In this document: positions 40,801 to 45,737 of the stretch, in pieces
Position numbering within the stretch: the stretch's first letter is position 1
How the letters are laid out: the number at the start of each line of letters is the position of its first letter
Assembly (NCBI RefSeq): GCF_013294025.1
Contig: NZ_JABSNL010000001.1
Location: 394,060-458,059, forward strand
Direction: 5' to 3'
DNA length: 64,000 nt
Origin: Flavobacterium aeripolare
Lineage (GTDB): Bacteria; Bacteroidota; Bacteroidia; Flavobacteriales; Flavobacteriaceae
Made by a program: the position numbers and the translations under genes
The notes under the pieces: generated by a model
Databases searched by the model: none
What the model was told of the DNA's origin: nothing
Seen by the model: only the letters and a program-made list of their open reading frames with translations

Positions 40801-42345
40801 CCTAACAATCTAGCTAATGTAGATGCTAACGGAAACGGAAATCCAGATGATGCGACAGTAACTGCCATTCCGCAAACAGCGACAATGGACCTGACTAAGG
40901 TAACAGCTACTCCTCGATTTACAAATCTGGGTGATATTCTAACCTATACTATAACAGTTAAAAACACTGGAACAGTAAGCTTATTAAATGTCGTTATACA
41001 AGATAACAATGCAACTTTCACAAGTACAAATACAAAAAATACCTTGAGCCCTGGTGCAGTATTTATAGCAACTGCGCAACATATTGTAACTGCAGATGAT
41101 TTACTCTTAGGTTTTGTCGACAATAGTGCAACAGTAACCGGAATGATTCCATCTTCAGGGGTTGTAGTTACAGAGGATTCTGATGACACAAATGACGCAA
41201 CAAATGTAGATATTGATGGCGATGGAGATTTTGAAGATCCTACTACTAGTTACCTAGATACAGATAGCGATGGTGTTGCTGACATCATAGATATTGACGA
41301 TGATAACGACGGTATACTAGATACTGTTGAAGGTACTGTCGATAGCGATGCAGACGGATTTATCGATAGCCTAGACATTGATGCTGATAATGACGGAATT
41401 CCTGATAACGTAGAAGGACAAGCTACAGAAACGTACATCGCTCCTACTGGAATCGATGCCAATCTAAACGGTCTTGATGATGCCTACGAGACGGGAACTA
41501 CACTGGGGATTACTCCTGTAAATACTGATGGTACTGATTTACCAGATTACCTAGATGATGACTCAGATAATGACGGCGTTACAGATACCATTGAAGCATT
41601 TGATAAAAATCATGATGGAATCCCTGATTTGTTCCTTTCAGGAAATGATGCTGATCATGATGGATTAGATGATAGTTTTGAAGGTAGTAACACCCTAGAT
41701 GGTTTTGTGGTGAATAACGGACTTAGAAATGGTAGTTTAGATACTAACAATACTGACCTAACAGACCAACCTGATTATCGCGATACTGACGATGATAATG
41801 ATGGCGTATTTACCATCTATGAATTAGATCCTAATGGTGACGGAAACGGACCTGATGATACTGATAATGATGGAATTCCTGACTATTTAGATACAGATGA
41901 TGATGGTGACGGAATTTCAACTAGAAAAGAAGGTGCAGATCCTAACGGTGACGGAAACCCGAACGATGCTATAGATGCTAACGCAAACGGAATCCCTGAC
42001 TATCTAGAGGTAGGGAACTTTAACCCTAACATACCAGATGATGAGATTGAAGTATACAATTACGTTTCGTCTAATTCTGATGGTAAAAATGATGTACTTG
42101 TATTAGGAAGAATCTTTGAATTCCCTGAAAACACAGTTGAAATTTACAACCGTTGGGGTGTGCTGGTTTACGAGACTAAAGGATATGGAACAAGAAACAA
42201 CTACTTTAGAGGGTACTCTGAAGGTAGGGTAACCATTTCTAAAGATGATAAACTTCCATCAGGAACCTACTTCTACGTGATTAAATATAAATCAGGTAGT
42301 AATCTTAAGAGAAAAGCAGGGTATCTATTCTTGCAACAGCAATAA
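25861..42345 (+). CDS. Giant secreted T9SS type B protein with DUF11 and 76-residue cysteine repeats
   Basis: 5494 aa from the ATG at 25861 (MIKKYSFLTLLLFLFAHTAYSQ is a good signal peptide); a TTG 20 codons upstream is rejected. Order of parts: IgGFc-binding-like head (about 25-480); an Ig-like segment; five DUF11 domains (540-1176); a PKD-like domain; two divergent and then 23 regular 76-residue repeats (1418-3166) plus one worn repeat; two PKD-like domains (3250-3433); 13 DUF11 domains (3433-5128); an acidic DxDxDG calcium-binding linker (5130-5383); and a CHU_C type B sorting domain (5393-5494, [27 protein letters not shown]). It is therefore secreted to the cell surface by T9SS and probably an adhesin or stalk. 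No PorP/SprF gene adjoins it; the nearest is 14 kb away. Confidence 0.93.
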   Translation: MIKKYSFLTLLLFLFAHTAYSQLSDLHYLPPLKQSSDRQAVVQQAFYLSTPEATPFTVQVFQGTGTTAVATLTVSNGSPIKYDLADGDNNITLVTNVNTGERLTNSGLRFVAASGKKFYVNYRARSGAQATSLTSKGRQALGKEFKWGGIPNRANNASLTNTLGIMATTNGTVVTIKGYDPNCVFRKGNTRGAITDDILTINLDAGESFVLEASPNEAEANRDGWLGASISATQNIAISNGGLNVGIRAGSGSRDAAIDQPVPQNIVGRDYVFVRGNGTDETEFPIIIGTQNGTDIFVNGSSTPIATINNGEYFEIPGSNYSSGNIGANMTVITSKEAYAYQCLAGSSGIQTIGLNFIAPVNCLLPDNLSNIPDIRDVANLNFTGGITILASTSTPNSNITVTDGSGVVALPAPTNAAGLPWKSFFVSNLTGNVSVQSTGPIAVGFIGVNNNAGIAGYFSGFDTVPVVDLEITGGGCLPGSDLKELSGSFDAYQWFKDNTIIPGATSNIYTPSTPGDFFVRVTKGGCTYDSSILSAYNCDPEIILTKTVDKSNVLEGDTVIFKVSVKSLGVNPVTNLVINDLLPAELSFVSATAVHGTWTAPNWNIGTMTSGEVFNIFITAKVNEVTASSTVINTVSNTEDIPEADVQVDDDTEPINITNSEIDVTKTSLAAADGSYDTLGEIINYSIVVKNTGDTNLTNITLTDPKADTGSISPSSVATLAIGASTTFTATHTVTQADIEAGQVVNQATAKATLSNGYVISDVSDDPTNATSTTNDPTVTPIIQKGKLVLEKIAQPAADGLYDNLDEKINYEIRVINTGNVSLNNITVTDPNADVGTILPAVLANLPAGESAVFSAKHTIVQADFNVGKVSNIATVTGTEPVGGATITDQSDDPTTAAQNDATVVSVPEIGRLEVTKRDAAPADGSFDTVGEIITYTIFVKNTGTVTLTNLNIIDSNATGIILESTTGVDGDTSDKFVDEIDPGETATFIATHVIKQIDLDNGKVQNTATAGAQDPGLGSVTDLSDDPDNPNNTIDDPTITLLTAKPSLVITKTVNDELNVAVGQNLTYTYVVTNNGNITIDNVSISEIHVANGTLSLPAIQSTTGTDNDTSNNKIEILAPGQTATWTATYLVNQNDINNQQDITNTVTATGTPRNTSVALTNPTAAKTVTVHPIETICSNAMLNHDLTTDGPFSGASFSWVAVANDEITGISNTAKTTSVINDAPTNQSTFDQIVQYNITVKNAAGITIDTYKYLVTIHPELEVPENDEIIVQCASEIVEPDAPIVLDYQGVSVTPVITSSVTGDQTCEGSKTYTYKYTDCGNNVSTYTYTYIIDRTTAPATLPANGASTVECIANATTPTPPTGIKDVCGTTITAFLASTVDSPATLSCEGTRTYNYTYTDCSGLVSNWKYTYTIDLTTKPIVPVNASSTVECLANAVQPAAPAVTDKCGNALTPVITASADPVCEGTKVYTYTYTDCASNVSVYTYTYTIDLTTKPVVPANAGSTVECLANAIQPAAPAVTDKCGNALTPVITASADPACEGTKVYTYTYTDCASNVSVYTYTYTIDLTTKPVVPANAGSTVECIANAVQLAAPVVTDKCGNNIIPVITASVDPVCEGTKVYTYTYTDCASNVSVYTYTYTIDLTTKPVVPANAGSTVECLANAIQPAAPVVTDKCGNNIIPVITASVDPVCEGTKVYTYTYTDCASNVSVYTYTYTIDLTTKPVVPANAGSTVECLANAIQPAAPVVTDKCGNNIIPVITASVDPVCEGTKVYTYTYTDCASNVSVHTYTYTIDLTTKPVVPANAGSTVECIANAVQLAAPVVTDKCGNNIIPVITASVDPVCEGTKVYTYTYTDCASNVSVYTYTYTIDLTTKPVVPANASSTVECLADAVQPAAPAVTDKCGNALTPVITTSADPVCEGTKVYTYTYTDCASNVSVYTYTYTLDLTTKPTVPANANSTVECLADAVQPVAPPVTDKCGNALTPVITTSANPVCEGTKVYTYTYTDCASNVSVYTYTYTIDLTTKPVIPVNASSTVECLADAVQPAAPAVTDKCGNALTPVITASADPACEGTKVYTYTFTDCASNVSVYTYTYTLDLTSKPDVPVNASSTVECLADAVQPAAPVVTDKCRNALTPVITASADPACEGTKVYTYTYTDCASNVSVYTYTYTIDLTTKPVVPANAGSTVECLANAIQPAAPAVTDKCGNALTPVITASADPVCEGTKVYTYTYTDCASNVSVYTYTYTLDLTSKPVVPANASSTVECLADAVQPVAPVVTDKCGNNITPVITASVDPACEGTKVYTYTYTDCASNVSVYTYTYTLDLTSKPVVPINASSTVECLADAVQPAAPVVTDKCGSNITPVITASADPVCEGTKVYTYTYTDCASNVSVYNYTYTLDLTTKPVVPADAGSTVECLADAVQPAAPVVTDKCGNNITPVITASADPVCEGTKVYTYTYTDCASNVSVYTYTYTIDLTTKPVVPANAGSTVECLANAVQLAAPAVTDKCGNELTPVITASADPVCEGTKVYTYTYTDCASNVSVYTYTYTIDLTTKPVVPANAGSTVECLANAIQPAAPAVTDKCGNALTPVITASADPACEGTKVYTYTYTDCASSVSVYTYTYTIDLTTKPVVPANAGSTVECLANAIQPAAPAVTDKCGNALTPVITASADPACEGTKVYTYTYTDCASNVSVYTYTYTIDLTTKPVVPANASLTVECLADAVQPVAPAVTDKCGNALTPVITTSANPVCEGTKVYTYTYTDCASNVSVYTYTYTIDLTTKPVIPVNASSTVECLADAVQPAAPAVTDKCGNALTPVITASADPACEGTKVYTYTYTDCASNVSVYTYTYTIDLTTKPVVPANADSTVECLANAVQPAAPPVTDKCGNALTPVITASADSVCEGTKVYTYTYTDCASNVSIYTYTYTIDLTTKPVVPANAGLTVECLADAVEPATPVVTDKCGNALTPVITASADPACEGTKVYTYTYTDCASNVSIYTYTYTIDLTTKPVVPANTGSTVECLANAVQLAAPAVTDKCGNALTPVITASADPVCEGTKVYTYTYTDCASNVSIYTYTYTINLTTKPVVPANAGSTVECLANAIQPAAPAVTDKCGNALTPVITASVDPVCEGTKVYTYTYTDCASNVSVYTYTYTIDLTTKPVVPANAGSTVNDISKAIQPTTPTVIDNCGKAIIPVVTENASPVCDGTKIYTFTYTDCAGNSDVYVYTYQIDVTSTLVISNKNRISCSSVPLNYDLKTVTPLVNPTFQWSAIDNPNVTGENNSSGTILNDILVNKTGVVHTVKYTITPFNNKGCEGPTFDITVTVNPEPFVAIMPTATICSNIPLNHDLNADVNVTGANFKWTAVNNPNVSGATTTVSSSTTITDTLINTTGVVQTVIYKITPESTKGCTGAEYTYTVTVSPEAKLVVTKTTLAATDGAYDSLGEVINYQITVENPNEVALNNLSVTDVNADANSISPLTVPTVAAFTSVVFTASHTITQADLDAGFVDNSATGTAFDPCGTTVTDSSDDPTTAAANDATRTIIVQKPVIALEKTFLFNDENGDGITQLNETITYRFKVTNTGNVNLTGIQITDPLITVNGGPINLAPTATDATTFFGTYTLTQGVIDAGSLTNSAIVTAVDPKGNEISDISDDPKDSTNADINGNGNPDDSTIFTIVSKPELTLKKTGVFIDANGDGLAQAGEQIEYTFDVTNTGNVTMSGITISDPLTAVSGGPIVLIPGQTNSSTFTAVYTLLQADVNNGTVVNTATASGKAPNGSTVTDASDDPSTIADNDATVTKLTQDAQMTLLKTSVFKDENGNGFPEVGETIDYIFNVKNNGNVTLNDIKISDPLITISGGPVTLLPNKLDVVTFKGSYTLTLNDINVGTVINSATATAKDPNGDVVTALSDDPTNSSNVDTNGDGHPDDKTVTKLKANPKLSVSKTGVFNDRNADGIAQVGEQITYTFDVKNIGNVTLSNITITDALVTISGGPITLNPTQNDTTTFTAIYTIKQSDLDAGKVTNTAIASGVSPNGTIVKDTSDDPNNGTNQDTNGNGEPDDATVTPLPGKGIISLIKVALAPADGAYDTVGEAINYKLTVTNTGNITLTNVIVTDANADTASILPAVIATIAPGASAVVNAKHTLTLADINSGGVTNSASVTSKDPFGNNVTDISDDPNNTNDDDANADGDPDDATLTLVTQKPSLSLEKTATFNDENNDGLPQLNETITYNFKVTNTGNVSLSNVRITDPLVTVNGGPISLVPGQINSTTFYATYTITQANINAGAIENSATVNAKDPKGNTVSDTSDDPTNATNNDVNGDGEPDDTTVTPLATNPQLTITKTGTFIDANSDGLAQAGETIKYHFDVTNSGNVTISGITVADALVTVTGGPITLLPKARNTTTFQAVYVLTQEDVDLGYVINTATASGKDPMGNTVSDKSDDPTTSAKNDDTTTTLARESQLSLFKTATFNDENGDGLPQANETINYKFDIRNNGNVTVFDVKITDPIVPVIGGPIDLSPGQIDDVTFTAVYTIKQSDIDSGSISNSAIAAGQDRDGTAVTDVSDFSDDPDNPNDIDLNGDGDPDDPTVSALTGKASLSLTKIGTFNDLNANGFADVNETISYAFEVTNTGNLSINAIVITDPLVTVTGTAINLAPSQKDATTFTALYTITQADLDAGQVTNSATVAGQDPKGNTVKDTSDDPANTANVDDNNNGNPDDPTVTSFPVQGKISITKTAVIAADGAYDTLGEKVVYTIVVTNTGSTTLTAVTVTDANADSGSIVPQTTTVLAPGQSATVAATHTITQADLNAGLVSNSATVKSTDKLGNTVSDISDDPTNPTNTDANADGDPDDVTVTALVQKPVLALTKTATIAPDGLWDEVGEVILYNLVLTNTGNVTLTNVAVVDPNADVASVLPANFVKLEPGQKVLLTALHTITQSDLDAGSVTNSATANAVDPKGNPVSDLSDDPNNLANVDANGNGNPDDATVTAIPQTATMDLTKVTATPRFTNLGDILTYTITVKNTGTVSLLNVVIQDNNATFTSTNTKNTLSPGAVFIATAQHIVTADDLLLGFVDNSATVTGMIPSSGVVVTEDSDDTNDATNVDIDGDGDFEDPTTSYLDTDSDGVADIIDIDDDNDGILDTVEGTVDSDADGFIDSLDIDADNDGIPDNVEGQATETYIAPTGIDANLNGLDDAYETGTTLGITPVNTDGTDLPDYLDDDSDNDGVTDTIEAFDKNHDGIPDLFLSGNDADHDGLDDSFEGSNTLDGFVVNNGLRNGSLDTNNTDLTDQPDYRDTDDDNDGVFTIYELDPNGDGNGPDDTDNDGIPDYLDTDDDGDGISTRKEGADPNGDGNPNDAIDANANGIPDYLEVGNFNPNIPDDEIEVYNYVSSNSDGKNDVLVLGRIFEFPENTVEIYNRWGVLVYETKGYGTRNNYFRGYSEGRVTISKDDKLPSGTYFYVIKYKSGSNLKRKAGYLFLQQQ
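30115..35358 (+). repeat. 23 tandem 228-bp units inside the giant gene
   Basis: The word GACTTGAC recurs from 30115 to 35359, spanning exactly 23 x 228 bases, so no unit has gained or lost a codon. Each unit encodes 76 residues of the pattern TTKPVVPANAG, VECLANAVQPAAP, TDKCGN, CEGTKVYTYTYTDCASN, VYTYTYTIDL, with four cysteines. Two divergent units precede the array and one follows it, having lost the first cysteine. Units 4 and 5 are nearly identical, and 31796-32054 equals 34076-34334 base for base. Confidence 0.95.
36163..41230 (+). repeat. 13 DUF11 domains arranged in five-domain superunits
   Basis: Domains 1, 6 and 11 are of the ADGAYDTLGE type and each is followed by QKP. Domains 2-5 and 7-10 are of the NDENGDGLxQxNE type with a calcium-loop-like DxNxDG. 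Domains n and n+5 share private features: domains 3 and 8 share FIDAN, AQAGE and NTATASGK plus a short tail, and domains 6 and 11 share DANADGDPDD. Superunits start near 36163, 38103 and 40081, about 1.95 kb apart. Confidence 0.75.
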
Positions 42346-42363
42346 TAATTAGAGTAAGTAATT

Positions 42364-42399
42364 AGGGCTATCCAGAATATTTTGGATAGCCCTTTTTTT
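42364..42399 (+). terminator. Rho-independent terminator of the giant gene
   Basis: AGGGCTATCCA (42364-42374) pairs with TGGATAGCCCT (42383-42393), followed by seven T's. Confidence 0.9.
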
Positions 42400-42410
42400 A
42401 TTTTTATGAA

Positions 42411-42551
42411 GGAGCTAATCCTAGCTTTCACTGCATTCTTTTCTTTAAAAATGTTTTATTCTAAGCCATAAAAGGAGCTTCTTACAGTCGCTCTTTTACG
42501 TCAAGATAAAATACATTTCTATAGAAAAGGAATTCCGCTTCAGTTAGGGCT
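42411..42551 (-). ncRNA. Structured intergenic element, copy 2 (long apical insert)
   Basis: Read on the minus strand it begins TAGCCCTAACTGAAGCGG, continues AATTCCTTTTC, and ends GAAAAGAATGCAGTGAAAGC followed by TAGGATTAGCTCC. This is the same order of conserved blocks as the plus-strand copy at 10564-10642. About 85 bases separate the two arms instead of a tight loop. Together with its surroundings (42400-42636) it fills an otherwise gene-free gap. Confidence 0.5.
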
Positions 42552-42636
42552 AGAACTCGGTGCACTCATCATACTCATCCATGTAATAAATAATCATTTT
42601 AAAGTATATAATCATTAATATAAGCTAGAAGAATGT

Positions 42637-42644
42637 TATTTTTG
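42637..42644 (+). promoter_or_regulatory. Candidate -7 box for the GYF_2 gene
   Basis: TATTTTTG matches TAnnTTTG, 43 bases before the ATG at 42688. No clear TTG at the ideal distance. Confidence 0.45.
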
Positions 42645-42687
42645 TAACCTTAGACTACAGGTAAACACCTACTTTAGCATCATAAAA

Positions 42688-43401
42688 ATGAAGACATATT
42701 ACAGCAATAACGGAGGTGAGAATGAAGGCCCTTTCACACTCGAAGAATTAAAATCACAGCCTATTTTAAAAGAAACTTTAGTATGGACTAAAGGAATGGA
42801 AAAGTGGCAACCTGCCCACACGTTTCCAGAATTACAAGCACTTTTTCACAGCCCAGTTGTCGATATTCCCATAAAAAAAAGTGGCTACATGGAAGAAATT
42901 CCAGCAAGTAAAAAAGCGACTGTACTTGGTTTAAAAAAGAGTTATTTTTACTTAGTTGTATTGCTAGCCATAATTTTTGTAGGTGTTGGGGTTTTAAAAT
43001 ACCTTCAGCAATCAAAACAAGCCATCTTAGACGAGCGAAATAAAGAAACACAGTATGGGAACGTTCAAGTTGAAATTCAGCAAAAAGAAGCAAACCAAGA
43101 CCGCATACAACAAGAAATCCAAAAGAGAATAGTATCTGAGAACAACGCCAAATTTAGAAAAGACACCATCACCTCTAGAATTGAAGAGGTAAAACAATTA
43201 CTAGTTCAAAGTAAACAAGATTTGGCACTACTTAAAGAAGATTTACAAAACGCTGAAAAGTTTAGATTGCTTCGTAATGAAGAACGCAAGCAAGACCAAA
43301 TTGATGCTGCCCAAATCGAAATCGAAACAAAAATAAAGTCAATAGACAACCTAGATAATGAATTGAACCGACTCTATCTTGAGCTCGAAACCATTCATTA
43401 A
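42688..43401 (+). CDS. GYF_2-domain membrane protein with coiled coil
   Basis: 237 aa. The first 50 residues form a GYF_2 (DUF4339) module (YYSNNGGENEGPFTLEELK ... TLVWTKGMEKWQPA), a presumed proline-rich-peptide or protein-interaction domain common in Bacteroidetes membrane proteins. One transmembrane helix follows at about 90-112 (YFYLVVLLAIIFVGVGVL). The remaining 120 residues are charged and helical, a probable coiled coil. The partner is unknown. The gene lies tail-to-tail with the 2OG oxygenase gene, only 24 bases apart. Confidence 0.8.
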   Translation: MKTYYSNNGGENEGPFTLEELKSQPILKETLVWTKGMEKWQPAHTFPELQALFHSPVVDIPIKKSGYMEEIPASKKATVLGLKKSYFYLVVLLAIIFVGVGVLKYLQQSKQAILDERNKETQYGNVQVEIQQKEANQDRIQQEIQKRIVSENNAKFRKDTITSRIEEVKQLLVQSKQDLALLKEDLQNAEKFRLLRNEERKQDQIDAAQIEIETKIKSIDNLDNELNRLYLELETIH

Positions 43402-43425
43402 ACTATAAAATGTAATATTGCGCTT

Positions 43426-44028
43426 TTATAAAATACTATCGCACTTTAACCAACCCGTAATACTCATGCGGGTTTTGTTAGTTAATAGCACTTCATGAAG
43501 CAATTCATTGCTTTGAAAAAAGACGGTTTTGCCCGCATTAGGACTTATAAATTGATCCACTCCGTTTTGATGAATCATTAGTTCGCCCCCATCACTTTCT
43601 TGCCAGTCTGGATTTAAGTAACTAATAATAGAATATTTTCTTGAGGGATTAGATTTAAACTGATCTAAATGTTGCAAGTAAAAATCACCCTCTTCATAAA
43701 GTGCGTAGTGAAATTCATAGTCTGTAATACCTGCATAACAGCTTTCGTTCAGGTATAAAATGAAAGCTTCCATTTGTTCAAAAAATTGATTCTCAAATGG
43801 ATCGTTGTGCTTTTTATCTAACCAGTAAATTGAGTCACTACGAATCTCACTATCATAAGCAATTTTATCAGCATTGCCTATTCCAGCTGCTTTAAATAAA
43901 TCCTTACTTTGTAGATTTAAAATATTTTGTCTTAAATTATTTGAAAGTTCTGTAGTCAAGAAATTTTCAGATATACCTACTCTACTATCGATAAAAGTAG
44001 TAATCAAAGCCTCAAAGCTATTTTCCAT
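43426..44028 (-). CDS. 2-oxoglutarate/Fe(II) oxygenase (prolyl 4-hydroxylase-like)
   Basis: 200 aa from the ATG at 44028 (MENSFEALI); a longer start at 44100 adds a weakly hydrophobic stretch that does not fit the family. The double-stranded beta-helix core carries the iron ligands HxD in QHLDQF near residue 120 and the distal H in LLHEV near 178. An arginine (KTRMS) near 186 is placed to bind 2-oxoglutarate. Such enzymes hydroxylate proline or other residues. The target is unknown and no signal peptide is present, so it acts in the cytoplasm. A terminator-flanked gap of 145 bases separates it from the AAA ATPase gene. Confidence 0.85.
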   Translation of the reverse strand: MENSFEALITTFIDSRVGISENFLTTELSNNLRQNILNLQSKDLFKAAGIGNADKIAYDSEIRSDSIYWLDKKHNDPFENQFFEQMEAFILYLNESCYAGITDYEFHYALYEEGDFYLQHLDQFKSNPSRKYSIISYLNPDWQESDGGELMIHQNGVDQFISPNAGKTVFFQSNELLHEVLLTNKTRMSITGWLKCDSIL

Positions 44029-44115
44029 GGGAGTGTACGCAGCCGCAAAGACGGCCAACCTTTGTAAGGTAGTATAAATCACTACACTTATTACATCCAT
44101 CCATACAATCTGAAC

Positions 44116-44157
44116 AAAAAAAAAAGCACTTAGAAGAATTTCCTAAGTGCTTTTTTT
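44116..44157. terminator. Terminator downstream of the MoxR/VWA operon
   Basis: GCACTTAG (44126-44133) pairs with CTAAGTGC (44143-44150), with runs of A's before and T's after. It works for the minus-strand AAA ATPase gene ending at 44174. Confidence 0.85.
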
Positions 44158-44173
44158 ACTAATAAATGCTTTA

Positions 44174-45637
44174 CTATAATTTACTAATATAGCTTCCGTA
44201 GATATCTTTAAACTGGTAACCTTTTGTAATACGGTCCTTGCTTAATTTGTTGTTTTCGACTAATGCCCATAAAATAAATTCTTTCATAAACAATTTGTCT
44301 TCCTCGACTAACTCCGGTTGGTATTTTTTAATCAATATTTCTAGAGGAACGATTGTATTCAAGATGCGACTGTACTCTTCATCTGTAGCATCGTCCAATA
44401 ATTCAAATCCGCTTTCAGCAAAGAACCATTCGATCAAATCAGTGTAAGCCGTTTTTGCATCTGGTTTTTCTAATTTTTCAATTTTAGGGAAATAGGCTGG
44501 GAAAAAAGTATGAATAGCTGATCCTAATAAACTTTGAGCCACTGCAGCAGCTCCCTCCTGCTCTCCTTCATAAACTAATTCTACCTTACCAGTAATAGCA
44601 GGAATAATACCCATAAAATCAGACAGACGTAAACTAGTTTTATCTGCTCCTGAAAGTAGTGCTCTACGTTCTGCAGTACTTAGTAAGTTTTCATAAGCAG
44701 TAATACTCATTCTCGCACTTACGCCACTTTTATTATCAATATATTCGCTATCTCGAGCTTCAAAACTAATTTGTTCTAATAAATCTTTAGCAAGAGAAGG
44801 CACATAAACAGTCTCTGTTTGCGATTGATCTAGTTTAGCTTCTTGCTCTGTAATTGTACGTGCAATTTTAATACTTTCTGGATAGTGCGTCAAAATTTGT
44901 GAACCTATTCTATCTTTCAATGGCGTTACAATACTTCCACGATTTGTATAATCTTCAGGGTTTGCAGTAAATACAAATTGCATATCTAAAGGCATTCTTA
45001 ATTTAAAACCTCTAATCTGGATGTCTCCTTCCTGCAATATATTAAACAATGCTACTTGTATACGAGCTTGTAAATCAGGTAATTCATTGATAACAAAAAT
45101 GCAACGATTGGCACGCGGAATCATTCCAAAATGAATTACTCTATCATCTGCATAAGACAATTTTAAATTGGCAGCTTTAATAGGGTCAATATCTCCAATT
45201 AGATCGGCTACGGTAACATCTGGGGTTGCTAATTTTTCGTAGAAACGTTCGCTTCTATGCAACCACGAGATTGGTGTATTGTCTCCTTCTGCTGCAATAA
45301 TATCTTTAGAAAAACGAGATATCGGGTTAAACGGGTCGTCATTAATTTCTGATCCCGTCACAAACGGAATGTACTCATCTAACAACTCGGTCATTTTACG
45401 TGCAAGTCTCGTTTTGGCTTGACCACGAAGACCTAATAAATTGATATTATGACGTGATAAAATCGCTCTTTCTAACTCTGGTATAACGGTATCCTCAAAT
45501 CCATGAACCCCTTCAAAAGCGGGTTTTCCTGACTTAATTTTTTCTCTTAAATTATTTCTTAGCTCTTCTTTAATCGAAATACTTTTATATCCCGCTGCTT
45601 TTAAGTCTCCTAATGTATGTATGTTTTCTATTTTCAT
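44174..45637 (-). CDS. MoxR/magnesium-chelatase-I-like AAA+ ATPase
   Basis: 487 aa. The Walker A motif GLRGQAKTR lies at about 69-77 and a degenerate Walker B in CIFVINELPDL near 175. The helix-2-insert region (GDIQIRGFKLRMPLDMQFVFTANPEDYTNRGSIVTPLKDRIGS) is typical of ChlI/BchI and MoxR ATPases. No chlorophyll or cobalamin genes are nearby, so a true magnesium chelatase is unlikely. The adjacent VWA gene, first in the same orientation with a 100-base gap, gives the usual MoxR-VWA chaperone pair, which remodels or activates other proteins. The C-terminal 150 residues are less typical. Confidence 0.88.
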   Translation of the reverse strand: MKIENIHTLGDLKAAGYKSISIKEELRNNLREKIKSGKPAFEGVHGFEDTVIPELERAILSRHNINLLGLRGQAKTRLARKMTELLDEYIPFVTGSEINDDPFNPISRFSKDIIAAEGDNTPISWLHRSERFYEKLATPDVTVADLIGDIDPIKAANLKLSYADDRVIHFGMIPRANRCIFVINELPDLQARIQVALFNILQEGDIQIRGFKLRMPLDMQFVFTANPEDYTNRGSIVTPLKDRIGSQILTHYPESIKIARTITEQEAKLDQSQTETVYVPSLAKDLLEQISFEARDSEYIDNKSGVSARMSITAYENLLSTAERRALLSGADKTSLRLSDFMGIIPAITGKVELVYEGEQEGAAAVAQSLLGSAIHTFFPAYFPKIEKLEKPDAKTAYTDLIEWFFAESGFELLDDATDEEYSRILNTIVPLEILIKKYQPELVEEDKLFMKEFILWALVENNKLSKDRITKGYQFKDIYGSYISKL

Positions 45638-45737
45638 TTTTCTTGTTTAAAAGTTGAGTTTCACAAATTGATTACTCAGCTTAATTCTTATTTTGTTAAG
45701 TAGCACTTTTACGATGGCTATCTAAATAGTGTAAAAT

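Noticed and set aside
44174..45637. True magnesium chelatase for chlorophyll or cobalamin
   Set aside because: No tetrapyrrole biosynthesis gene is nearby; the VWA partner and lineage favour a MoxR-type chaperone ATPase.
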